A program made the translations under genes and the position numbers. A DNA stretch of 7,544 bases, taken from assembly GCA_009699795.1 (NCBI GenBank), contig WLNK01000048.1, positions 1 through 7,544 on the forward strand. The letters are read 5' to 3'. Under the pieces are notes generated by a model. That model searched no databases. It saw only the letters and a program-made list of their open reading frames with translations, and was not told the origin of the DNA. This stretch comes from Actinomycetota bacterium (GTDB lineage Bacteria > Actinomycetota > Actinomycetes > Nanopelagicales > Nanopelagicaceae). How positions within the stretch are numbered: the first letter of the stretch is position 1; every line of letters begins with the position of its first letter. Positions 1 through 5,831 of the stretch are shown in pieces.

Positions 1-269
1 CACCTTTTACTGCAACGCGTTATCACTCACTGGCAGTTGAGAAAAATACAGTTCCAGAAGTCTTGGAAGTTACCGGTGCAACTGAATCAGGAATCGTGAT
101 GTCGCTTCGTCATAAGAGTTTGCCAATTGAAGGCGTGCAATTCCATCCAGAATCTGTTCTGACAGAGTATGGGCATCAGATGCTTGCAAATTGGCTTGTG
201 CAATGTGGTGACAAAGATGCACCTAGTCGTGCTGTTGGCCTATCACCTGTTGTAGGCCGTAAGGGTTAA
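1..269 (+). CDS. Glutamine amidotransferase (anthranilate or aminodeoxychorismate synthase component II), 3' end
   Basis: This is the C-terminal part, about 88 residues in the frame starting at base 3, of a class I glutamine amidotransferase of the TrpG/PabA family. Such subunits hydrolyse glutamine and pass ammonia to the chorismate-binding component I for anthranilate (tryptophan) or aminodeoxychorismate (folate) synthesis. Visible signatures are the TRYHSL segment near the start and GVQFHPES, which holds the His and Glu of the Cys-His-Glu catalytic triad. The catalytic Cys and the N-terminus lie before the window. The protein continues about 30 residues past this motif into a short Gly/Pro/Val tail. 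The gene converges on the pknB-type kinase with 6 bases between stops, the same neighbour order as trpG-pknB in mycobacteria. TrpG and PabA cannot be separated from this fragment, and some bacteria use one protein for both roles, so no symbol is given. Confidence 0.9.
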   Translation, partial: PFTATRYHSLAVEKNTVPEVLEVTGATESGIVMSLRHKSLPIEGVQFHPESVLTEYGHQMLANWLVQCGDKDAPSRAVGLSPVVGRKG

Positions 270-275
270 ATTTCT

Positions 276-1817
276 TTAAGGCTTATTGATAGTAATTGTT
301 ACTGACTTACCAATGGTTTGAGTTGTTCCAGCTTCTGGCGCTTGGCGGATAACCACGCCATTTGGTTGAGTGGAATCGTAGTCAAAAAATTCTTTTACCA
401 AGAAGCCGGTTTGAATCAAAATAGTTTTTGCTTGAATTGCTTCGATACCGATGAGATTTGGAACTTCAACCTCACCGCTTGCAATTGTGAGAATGACGCC
501 AGATCCGGCGGTAATAGTTGAGCCGGCTTCCGGGGTAACACTTAAAACAGTTCCTTGGCTTTGTTCAGATGGAGCAGCCTCCGTCCGCGCAATAACCAAA
601 CCTTCTGCAGCAAGAGCAGCGCGCGCATCAATGAGTGAGATACCAATTAGTCCGTCAGGAACAATTGCATCACCTGGACCGTCAGAAATTGTTAACACAA
701 CAGCAGATCCTTTTGGCGCACTCGATGTAGCCAATGGAATTTGGCTTGCAATGCGGTCCTTAGGAATTGCAGGATCGTGTGCATGCTGAATTGTTATTTT
801 GTAATCGCCAAGAATTGCGCGAGCTTCCGATTCAGTTAGCCCAACAACGTTAGGAACTTGGTTTGTAATCGATTCGACACTGCTAGTTAAATTGAGTGCA
901 AGTACTGCAGCTGCGCCGGCAAAGATAAGCACGCCTGCAGCAATAAGTGCGCTACCTCTTGAAATAAGTGGTTTCTTAGCAACCTTTGTTGTGATTGTTT
1001 GCCCAGCTCTTATTTTTACAAGATCTTCAAGCATCGATTGTGCGGATTGATATCGATCTTCAGGGCGCTTAGCTAGTGCAACTGCGAGTGCAACTTCTAC
1101 GCCTTCTGGAAGTTCTGGCGCAATTTCACGAGCAAGAGGCGCAGTTGCAGATACATGTTGATAGGCAATTGACACAGGTGTCTCACCGCTAAAAGGTGGA
1201 CGCCCAACTAAGAGTTCGAAGAGCAAGCATCCGACTGAATAGATATCACTCTGTGCACCTGCAACATCACCAAGAGCTTGCTCTGGCGAGAGGTATTGCG
1301 CCGTTCCAACAATATTCCAAGTACTTGTAAGAGTTGCACCAAGATCATCCATCGCGCGCGCAATTCCAAAATCCATAACCTTTACATCGCCGTGAGATGT
1401 AATCATGATGTTCGCTGGCTTGATATCTCTATGAACAATTCCACGTTGATGTGAATATTCCAGAGCCTCTAATACGCCGATTCCAATTTGAAGTGCGCGA
1501 TCAAGAGGTAGTCGTTCACCGCCATGAATTAATTCACGGAGAGTGTGGCCAGAAACAAGTTCCATAACGATGTATGGCGCTGGTTCTTCGCCAGAGTCAT
1601 AAACTGCAACTATCCCGGGATGACTTAACCCTGCAGCAGCTAGCGCCTCTTTTCTAAATCGCGCAACAAATGTTTGATCCTTTGCCAAATCACTGCGTAA
1701 AAGTTTTACCGCAACTTCACGAGAGAGTCGCGTATCTTGCGCAAGATAAACATCGGCCATTCCGCCGGTACCAATCATCTGACCAAGTTGGTAGCGATTG
1801 CCAAGTAGCGTGCTCAT
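276..1817 (-). CDS. pknB: Membrane-anchored PASTA-domain Ser/Thr protein kinase, PknB type
   Basis: A 513-residue receptor-like eukaryotic-type kinase. The cytoplasmic kinase domain covers about residues 8-268: glycine loop IGTGGMADVY (15-24), ATP-binding Lys38, helix-C Glu57, HRD with catalytic Asp131 and Asn136, DFG (149-151), and GTAQYLSPEQ (171-180). The activation loop keeps two threonines, T164 and T166, matching the autophosphorylated pair of mycobacterial PknB. One hydrophobic helix (about 286-310) crosses the membrane. Three PASTA repeats follow (about 318-380, 384-447, 449-513), the last ending the protein; PASTA repeats in this family bind muropeptide or lipid II and link the kinase to wall growth and division. 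Mycobacterial PknB has four repeats. The ATG sits in an ATGA shared with the phosphatase stop, with GGAG 10 bases upstream inside the phosphatase gene, so the two are probably translationally coupled. No catalytic residue is missing. Function is firm; substrates are not visible. Confidence 0.96.
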   Translation of the reverse strand: MSTLLGNRYQLGQMIGTGGMADVYLAQDTRLSREVAVKLLRSDLAKDQTFVARFRKEALAAAGLSHPGIVAVYDSGEEPAPYIVMELVSGHTLRELIHGGERLPLDRALQIGIGVLEALEYSHQRGIVHRDIKPANIMITSHGDVKVMDFGIARAMDDLGATLTSTWNIVGTAQYLSPEQALGDVAGAQSDIYSVGCLLFELLVGRPPFSGETPVSIAYQHVSATAPLAREIAPELPEGVEVALAVALAKRPEDRYQSAQSMLEDLVKIRAGQTITTKVAKKPLISRGSALIAAGVLIFAGAAAVLALNLTSSVESITNQVPNVVGLTESEARAILGDYKITIQHAHDPAIPKDRIASQIPLATSSAPKGSAVVLTISDGPGDAIVPDGLIGISLIDARAALAAEGLVIARTEAAPSEQSQGTVLSVTPEAGSTITAGSGVILTIASGEVEVPNLIGIEAIQAKTILIQTGFLVKEFFDYDSTQPNGVVIRQAPEAGTTQTIGKSVTITINKP

Positions 1818-2590
1818 GCTTCGGCTGCTCCAAACTTTCTCAATTTGGTTTCTGGGCTTTCCACTACATCTGCAATAACAACAGTGACGTTATCCGGCGC
1901 ACCGTTTATATAAGTTGCATCAATTAACGCCGAGATAGCCTCATCCCGATCTTTGCCTTTGATTAAAGATTTAATCTCTTTTTCGCTCAGAACACCAGTC
2001 AAGCCATCGCTACAAAGTAAGTATCGGTCTTTCGCCTCAACGCTAAAAAGCTGCAGGGCTGCTTCAAGATTTCCTTCTCCCATAAGAGCCTGTGTGAGTA
2101 TTGAGCGTTGAGGATGATCAGCAGCTTCAGATATCGAGATGGCTCCCTTACTAATTAATTCTTGTAAAACAGTGTGGTCGGCACTTAATTGCTCAATCGA
2201 GCTTCCTCGAAGTCGGTAAGCACGAGAGTCACCAACATGTAAAAGCGCGACACTTTCGCCTTGCAGAAAGAGCGCTGTCAGTGTTGTTCCCATTCCAGAG
2301 AGCCCAGGATCTTCATCTGCAACGATTTTGATTTGTTCGTCTACAGAATAGAGAGAGTTTAGAAATAGATCTTCTGCGGAATCTGAATCAATTTCATCAG
2401 AAGAAATAACTGGAATTATCTTTGCAAGAGTATTGATAGCCGTGGCTGAAGCAACTTCACCACCTGCATGTCCGCCCATTCCATCTGCAACTGCAATTAC
2501 TCGTGAATCAATAAGAGCAGAATCTTCATTGCCATTTCGAACAAGGCCGACGGCGGATCGCGATGATGCTGCGAAAAAGTATCGACTCAT
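1814..2590 (-). CDS. PP2C-family Ser/Thr protein phosphatase, PstP-like, catalytic domain only
   Basis: A 258-residue metal-dependent (PPM/PP2C) phosphatase expected to reverse the phosphorylation set by the downstream kinase. Numbered from the chosen start, motifs are GLVRNGNEDS (15-24, metal-site Glu22/Asp23), DGMGGHAGGE (36-45, metal ligand Asp36), MGTT (100-103), HVGDSRAYR (118-126), CSDGLT (193-198, metal ligand Asp195) and PDN (232-234, metal ligand Asp233). The start was placed at the ATG at 2590, giving MSRYFFAASS just before the first conserved motif, as in PstP. An in-frame TTG at 2659 would add 23 residues but overlaps pheA and has no homologous look. A TACCCT -10 box 7 bases upstream of the ATG suggests a leaderless transcript. 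It is the first gene of the operon with the kinase. Mycobacterial PstP is about twice as long, with a membrane helix and an outer domain; here only the soluble catalytic part exists. Confidence 0.93.
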   Translation of the reverse strand: MSRYFFAASSRSAVGLVRNGNEDSALIDSRVIAVADGMGGHAGGEVASATAINTLAKIIPVISSDEIDSDSAEDLFLNSLYSVDEQIKIVADEDPGLSGMGTTLTALFLQGESVALLHVGDSRAYRLRGSSIEQLSADHTVLQELISKGAISISEAADHPQRSILTQALMGEGNLEAALQLFSVEAKDRYLLCSDGLTGVLSEKEIKSLIKGKDRDEAISALIDATYINGAPDNVTVVIADVVESPETKLRKFGAAEA

Positions 2591-2597
2591 AACGCCA

Positions 2598-2603
2598 AGG
2601 GTA
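2598..2603 (-). promoter_or_regulatory. Candidate -10 box for the phosphatase-kinase operon (leaderless)
   Basis: On the minus strand, TACCCT fits the actinobacterial TANNNT -10 consensus and ends 7 bases before the phosphatase ATG at 2590. This puts the transcription start on or next to the A of the start codon. No Shine-Dalgarno sequence lies between them. There is no recognisable -35 box at 17 bases, which is common for actinobacterial promoters. Called from sequence pattern only. Confidence 0.5.
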
Positions 2604-2646
2604 ATGGGCAATTTTGGGGACGGCGCATGGCTATGACTCACTCGGC

Positions 2647-2652
2647 TATCCT
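2647..2652 (+). promoter_or_regulatory. Candidate -10 box for the pheA-serS operon (leaderless)
   Basis: TATCCT fits TANNNT. Six bases (2653-2658) separate it from the pheA ATG at 2659, so transcription would begin at the start codon itself. No Shine-Dalgarno sequence precedes this ATG, in contrast to serS, sdhC and sdhA in the same window. No clear -35 hexamer is seen at 2624-2629. That region would coincide with the -35 region of the divergent phosphatase promoter. Confidence 0.5.
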
Positions 2653-2658
2653 TAACCA

Positions 2659-3483
2659 ATGAGCACGTACGCCTACTTAGGACCAGTTGGTACCTTCACA
2701 GAGGCGGCTCTCAAGAAAATCACCAAAGGCTCAGACACCCGTGTTCCTTATGCCAATGTGACTGCAGCCCTAGATGCAGTCCGCAAAGGTGAAGCCACTT
2801 ACGCTCTGGTGCCAATCGAAAATTCAGTTGAAGGCGTAGTTGCCCGAACACTTGATGAACTCGCAACTGGTGATCCACTTGTTATTGCAGGCGAAGTAAC
2901 ACTTCCAGTTTCCTTTGCGCTAATGGTCCGTCCGGGAAATAAAGAAATTAAACGCATCGCAACTCATCCGCATGCTGAATCACAATGCCGCTCATTCGTT
3001 GCTAAGAATTATCCCCATGCAGAGTTAATCCCAACAGCTTCAACAGCTGCTGCAGCAGAGGCGATATCTCGTGGTGAATTCGATGCAGCGATCGCATCAA
3101 GTGCGGCAGCTGAACATTTTGGTCTTGAAGTTATCGCAGAAAATATCGGTGATAACAATGGAGCGGTAACGCGATTTGTGCTGGTTCAAAAACCTGGGGT
3201 CAAGACAACTTCTACTGGTGATGACCGCACATCCCTTGCCGTCTTCATTGACATAGACCATGCGGGAGCGCTCCTAGAAATCCTTTCGGTTTTTGCAAAA
3301 TATGAAGTAAACCTGACATTTATTCAGAGTCGCCCAACTGGTCGCGAGCTAGGTCACTACCATTTCATCATTGATGTTGAAGGTCATATTGATGATCAAG
3401 GCGTTGGTCAATCAATTAAGGATCTTGAAGAGATCTGCGACGACATTAGATTCTTAGGTTCATATCCACGAGAGGCTCGTTAA
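2659..3483 (+). CDS. pheA: Prephenate dehydratase (monofunctional, with ACT domain)
   Basis: A 274-residue cytoplasmic enzyme that decarboxylates and dehydrates prephenate to phenylpyruvate, committing chorismate-derived carbon to phenylalanine. The catalytic domain (about 1-178) shows the N-terminal LGPVGTFTE (7-15), PIENSVEG (52-59), HPHAESQC (103-110) and the active-site TRF motif (Thr171-Arg172-Phe173). The C-terminal ACT domain (about 189-270) carries the GALLEIL segment (203-209) used in phenylalanine feedback binding. The usual ESRP motif reads QSRP here (223-226), a change in the regulatory site. There is no fused chorismate mutase, as in other actinobacteria. The start has no Shine-Dalgarno but a -10 box at leaderless distance. 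serS starts 2 bases after its stop, so both are probably one transcript. Identity is secure; altered feedback behaviour is only an inference. Confidence 0.96.
   Translation: MSTYAYLGPVGTFTEAALKKITKGSDTRVPYANVTAALDAVRKGEATYALVPIENSVEGVVARTLDELATGDPLVIAGEVTLPVSFALMVRPGNKEIKRIATHPHAESQCRSFVAKNYPHAELIPTASTAAAAEAISRGEFDAAIASSAAAEHFGLEVIAENIGDNNGAVTRFVLVQKPGVKTTSTGDDRTSLAVFIDIDHAGALLEILSVFAKYEVNLTFIQSRPTGRELGHYHFIIDVEGHIDDQGVGQSIKDLEEICDDIRFLGSYPREAR
3471..3475 (+). promoter_or_regulatory. Ribosome binding site of serS
   Basis: AGAGG lies 10 bases upstream of the serS ATG, inside the last codons of pheA. It supports the ATG at 3486 as start and shows that serS is translated with a conventional leader, unlike pheA. 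Confidence 0.55.
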
Positions 3484-3485
3484 GA

Positions 3486-4754
3486 ATGATTGATATTAAA
3501 TTTCTGCGCGAAAACCCTGATGCAGTTCGTGCATCACAAAAGGGTCGCGGTGAAGATGTAACAATCGTGGATAAAGTCCTGCAACTTGACGAGAAGAAGC
3601 GCACAGCAATTACAGAATTTGAAACACTTCGCGCTGAGCAGAACACACTTTCAAAAGCGGTGGGCGCAGCTAAGGGCGAGGAGAAAGCCGCCCTACTTGC
3701 TAATTCCAAGTCGCTTGCCGAGAAAGTTAAAGCAGCGGATACAAAACGTGCAGCGATTGAGGAGGAAGCAAACGCTGTTGTTATGCAGCTTTCAAACCTT
3801 CTCGATCCAGAGGCACCAATTGGTGGCGAAGAAGATTTTGTAACTATTGAACACGTTGGCACGCCGCGTGATTTTTCGAAAGAAGGGTTCGAACCAAAAG
3901 ATCATGTCGAGCTTGGAAAACTTCTTGGTGCAATTGATACAGAGCGCGGCGCAAAAGTTTCAGGATCTCGCTCGTACTATTTAACTGGTGTTGGTGCGAT
4001 GCTTGAATTCGCACTTGTTAATTACGCCATTCAAAGCGCGCTTAAAGCTGGCTTTACTCCTGTAATTCCGCCAGTACTTGTAAAACCACCAGCAATGGAG
4101 GGCACAGGATTCTTGGGCCAAGCAGCTGAGAATGTTTATCATCTTGAAAAAGATGATTACTACTTAGTCGGAACTTCAGAAGTCCCACTTGCAGCATTTC
4201 ATATGGATGAAGTATTACCTGGAGATAAATTGCCAATGCGTTATGCGGGTTATTCATCTTGCTTTAGACGCGAAGCGGGGTCTTATGGAAAAGATACTCG
4301 CGGAATTATTCGCGTACATCAGTTCGATAAAGTTGAAATGTTTTCATTCTGTAAACCCGAGGAAGCAAAGGCAGAACATAAGCGTTTGTTGCAATGGGAA
4401 AAGGATTTCCTCAACGCCATGGAGATTCCATACCGAGTAATTGATGTTGCATCTGGCGATCTAGGCTCTTCTGCTACACGCAAGTTTGATATTGAAGCCT
4501 GGGTACCAACTCAGAACGCCTATCGAGAAGTAACAAGTACATCGAATTGCACCGAGTTCCAGGCACGCAGACTAAATATCCGCTACAAAGATTCCGAGGG
4601 CACAAAGGCGGTCGCAACACTTAACGGAACTCTTGTTGCAATTCCTCGCATGATCGTTGCAATTCTTGAAAATCATCAGAACCCTGATGGCACTGTTTCT
4701 GTTCCTGCTGCACTTCAACCTTTCTTGGGTATGAAGCGATTTGAGCTTGTGTGA
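3486..4754 (+). CDS. serS: Seryl-tRNA synthetase
   Basis: A 422-residue class II aminoacyl-tRNA synthetase that charges tRNA-Ser (and tRNA-Sec where present). The N-terminal MIDIKFLREN opening and the charged, Ala/Glu/Lys-rich region at about 28-106 form the long antiparallel coiled-coil arm that grips the variable arm of tRNA-Ser. The catalytic core has motif 1 around GFTPVIPPVLVKP (189-201), the serine-binding TSE (230-232), motif 2 with FRREAG (260-265) and the following loop to VHQFDKVEMF (277-286), and motif 3 NGTLVAIPRMI (380-390) with Arg388. The length is normal for the bacterial type. It lies 2 bases after pheA and overlaps the next gene by GTGA. A tRNA-Ser gene follows about 850 bases downstream. 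Nothing indicates loss of function, and no T-box or leader structure precedes it. Confidence 0.98.
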   Translation: MIDIKFLRENPDAVRASQKGRGEDVTIVDKVLQLDEKKRTAITEFETLRAEQNTLSKAVGAAKGEEKAALLANSKSLAEKVKAADTKRAAIEEEANAVVMQLSNLLDPEAPIGGEEDFVTIEHVGTPRDFSKEGFEPKDHVELGKLLGAIDTERGAKVSGSRSYYLTGVGAMLEFALVNYAIQSALKAGFTPVIPPVLVKPPAMEGTGFLGQAAENVYHLEKDDYYLVGTSEVPLAAFHMDEVLPGDKLPMRYAGYSSCFRREAGSYGKDTRGIIRVHQFDKVEMFSFCKPEEAKAEHKRLLQWEKDFLNAMEIPYRVIDVASGDLGSSATRKFDIEAWVPTQNAYREVTSTSNCTEFQARRLNIRYKDSEGTKAVATLNGTLVAIPRMIVAILENHQNPDGTVSVPAALQPFLGMKRFELV

Positions 4755-5566
4755 GTAGTCGCAGACCAAAGTTAATTGCAACAGACCTTGATGGAACGAT
4801 TGTCCCTCACGTAAATCCAATTTCTAAGCGCACAATTACCGCATTTAATCGCGCGCATGATTTAGGTGTAGAAATCTTTTTTGTCACAGGCAGACCTCCA
4901 CGCTGGATGGGTGAAATAACTGAAACCTTTTCCATGGGTAGCGCAATCTGCTGCAATGGCGGAATTATTTACGATTTGCGCAACGAAAAAGTTCTAGAGA
5001 AATTCCCCATCCCTGAAAAAGATTTAGTAAATGCTGTAAATGAATTACGACGCGTGGTTCCCACCGTTACTTTTGCAGTTGAAACCGAAGATCGCTTTCA
5101 TCGCGAAAAGGCCTATGTGCCGAAGTGGGATATTGGCCAAGACAATATCGGCGTGCAATCAATTGAGGATATTTTCGATAAGGAAATTTTGAAAATACTT
5201 GCTCGTGTTGATGAATCTCTCATGAGCGCGGATGAGTTACTTGCAATTGCACAACCACTTTTAGACGGTGTACTCACCGTTACACATTCTGCGGGTAGCG
5301 CATCGCTACTTGAAATGTCTGCAGTCGGTATTTCAAAAGGTGAAACACTTGCAAAAATGGCAGCACGAATGGGAATAGATGCAAAAGATTCTGTTTCATT
5401 TGGAGATAATCCGAATGACTTTTCAATGTTCGAATGGTGTGCACGATCTTATGCAATGGAAGATGGCCATCCTGAAGGCCGTAAATATGCAAAGTTTGTA
5501 GCTCCGCCTTGCGATGAAGATGGCGTCGCTCAAATTATTGAAGAGTTGCTTGATTTACCCGCGTAG
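4751..5566 (+). CDS. HAD-superfamily phosphatase, Cof-type (subclass IIB)
   Basis: A 271-residue soluble hydrolase of the haloacid dehalogenase superfamily. Motif I is DLDGT (12-16), with nucleophile Asp12 and acid/base Asp14. Motif II Thr46 sits in FFVTGRPP (43-50), followed by CNGG (68-71) at the cap junction. Motif III Lys196 lies in GISKGETL (193-200), and motif IV is GDNPND (218-223) with the magnesium-binding aspartates. The alpha/beta cap between residues about 75 and 185 marks the Cof/IIB group, whose members dephosphorylate sugar phosphates, flavin mononucleotide or other small metabolites; the substrate cannot be read from sequence. The GTG start overlaps the serS stop (GTGA), with only a weak GAG upstream, which suggests translational coupling to serS. 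A HAD gene of this kind after pheA-serS recurs in other actinobacteria (from memory), but its connection to either neighbour is unknown. Confidence 0.92.
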   Translation: MSSRRPKLIATDLDGTIVPHVNPISKRTITAFNRAHDLGVEIFFVTGRPPRWMGEITETFSMGSAICCNGGIIYDLRNEKVLEKFPIPEKDLVNAVNELRRVVPTVTFAVETEDRFHREKAYVPKWDIGQDNIGVQSIEDIFDKEILKILARVDESLMSADELLAIAQPLLDGVLTVTHSAGSASLLEMSAVGISKGETLAKMAARMGIDAKDSVSFGDNPNDFSMFEWCARSYAMEDGHPEGRKYAKFVAPPCDEDGVAQIIEELLDLPA

Positions 5567-5596
5567 GGCCAATTTTTAGCAATCGCTTTTCTCTAG

Positions 5597-5602
5597 TAAC
5601 CT
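5597..5602 (+). promoter_or_regulatory. Candidate -10 box of the tRNA-Ser gene
   Basis: TAACCT fits TANNNT and ends 7 bases before the first base of the mature tRNA at 5610, leaving room for almost no 5' leader. No convincing -35 box is seen in the 43-base gap after the HAD gene. Read-through from the serS operon is an alternative source of the tRNA. Confidence 0.35.
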
Positions 5603-5609
5603 CTCCCAC

Positions 5610-5695
5610 GGAGGGCTCGCATAGCGGCCGAGTGCACCGGTCTTGAAAACCGGCAGGTGAAAGCCTCGTGGGTTCAAATCCCACGCCCTCCGCCA
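5610..5695 (+). tRNA. tRNA-Ser(UGA), reading UCA
   Basis: A complete 86-base class II tRNA with CCA encoded at 5693-5695. The acceptor stem GGAGGGC (5610-5616) pairs perfectly with GCCCTCC (5685-5691), and the discriminator is G5692, as usual for serine tRNAs. The D arm has GCAT/GTGC with GG in its loop. The anticodon stem CCGGT/ACCGG encloses loop CTTGAAA with anticodon TGA at 5644-5646. The 14-base variable region (5654-5667) can form an AGG/CCT stem, the long arm recognised by SerRS. The T stem GTGGG/CCCAC encloses TTCAAAT. It lies 43 bases after the HAD gene and is the fourth gene of the pheA-serS run. UGA reads UCA and probably other UCN codons by wobble. Confidence 0.97.
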
Positions 5696-5744
5696 GATTT
5701 GATTAACAAGGTTGACCCACCCGCCAAATTTGTGGCTGACCTCA

Positions 5745-5750
5745 TATCTT
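5745..5750 (+). promoter_or_regulatory. Weak candidate -10 box for the sdh operon
   Basis: TATCTT matches TANNNT and lies about 80 bases before the sdhC ATG. It would give an mRNA with a leader of roughly 75 bases, consistent with sdhC having a real Shine-Dalgarno. No -35 at the right distance supports it, so this is only a candidate. Confidence 0.25.
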
Positions 5751-5818
5751 CTATGCGCTGACTTACCTAGCGACTTATCTCAATCAAGCGCACACTTCTC
5801 CCTAGTTCTAAAAAAACC

Positions 5819-5825
5819 AAAGGGG
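5819..5825 (+). promoter_or_regulatory. Ribosome binding site that fixes the sdhC start
   Basis: AAAGGGG lies 6 bases upstream of the ATG at 5832. It decides in favour of this start over the in-frame ATG at 5712, which has no purine-rich site at a suitable distance and would add 40 residues unlike any Sdh anchor. Confidence 0.7.
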
Positions 5826-5831
5826 TTTGCA

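Larger units (their letters stand above)
5696..5831. other. Intergenic region between tRNA-Ser and sdhC
   Basis: At 136 bases this is the longest non-coding stretch in the window. It must hold the tRNA 3' end processing site and the promoter of the succinate dehydrogenase operon. There is no strong GC-rich hairpin followed by a T-run, so no intrinsic terminator is called after the tRNA. TTGACC occurs at 5712-5717 and a TANNNT-type TATCTT at 5745-5750, but their spacing (27 bases) does not make one promoter. TGAC recurs at 5713, 5737 and 5759. An open frame through it from 5712 joins sdhC in frame but shows no coding character and has a worse start context. Confidence 0.6.

Noticed and set aside
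2590..2659. Longer phosphatase starting at TTG 2659 (23 extra residues)
   Set aside because: It would overlap the pheA start codon, the extra residues have no PP2C character, and the ATG at 2590 gives the family's normal N-terminus plus a well-placed -10 box.
3446..3862. Minus-strand open frame of 138 codons opposite serS
   Set aside because: It is Ser/Ala/Arg-rich with no recognisable domain and lies wholly over the well-supported pheA end and serS coiled-coil region, so it is a shadow.
5555..5578. Possible terminator after the HAD gene (CCC/GGG with a later TTTTT)
   Set aside because: The stem is only 3 bp, overlaps the stop codon and is separated from the T-run, too weak for an intrinsic terminator.
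5712..5831. Longer SdhC starting at ATG 5712
   Set aside because: The ATG at 5832 has a good AAAGGGG site 6 bases upstream. The extra 40 residues look like translated intergenic DNA.
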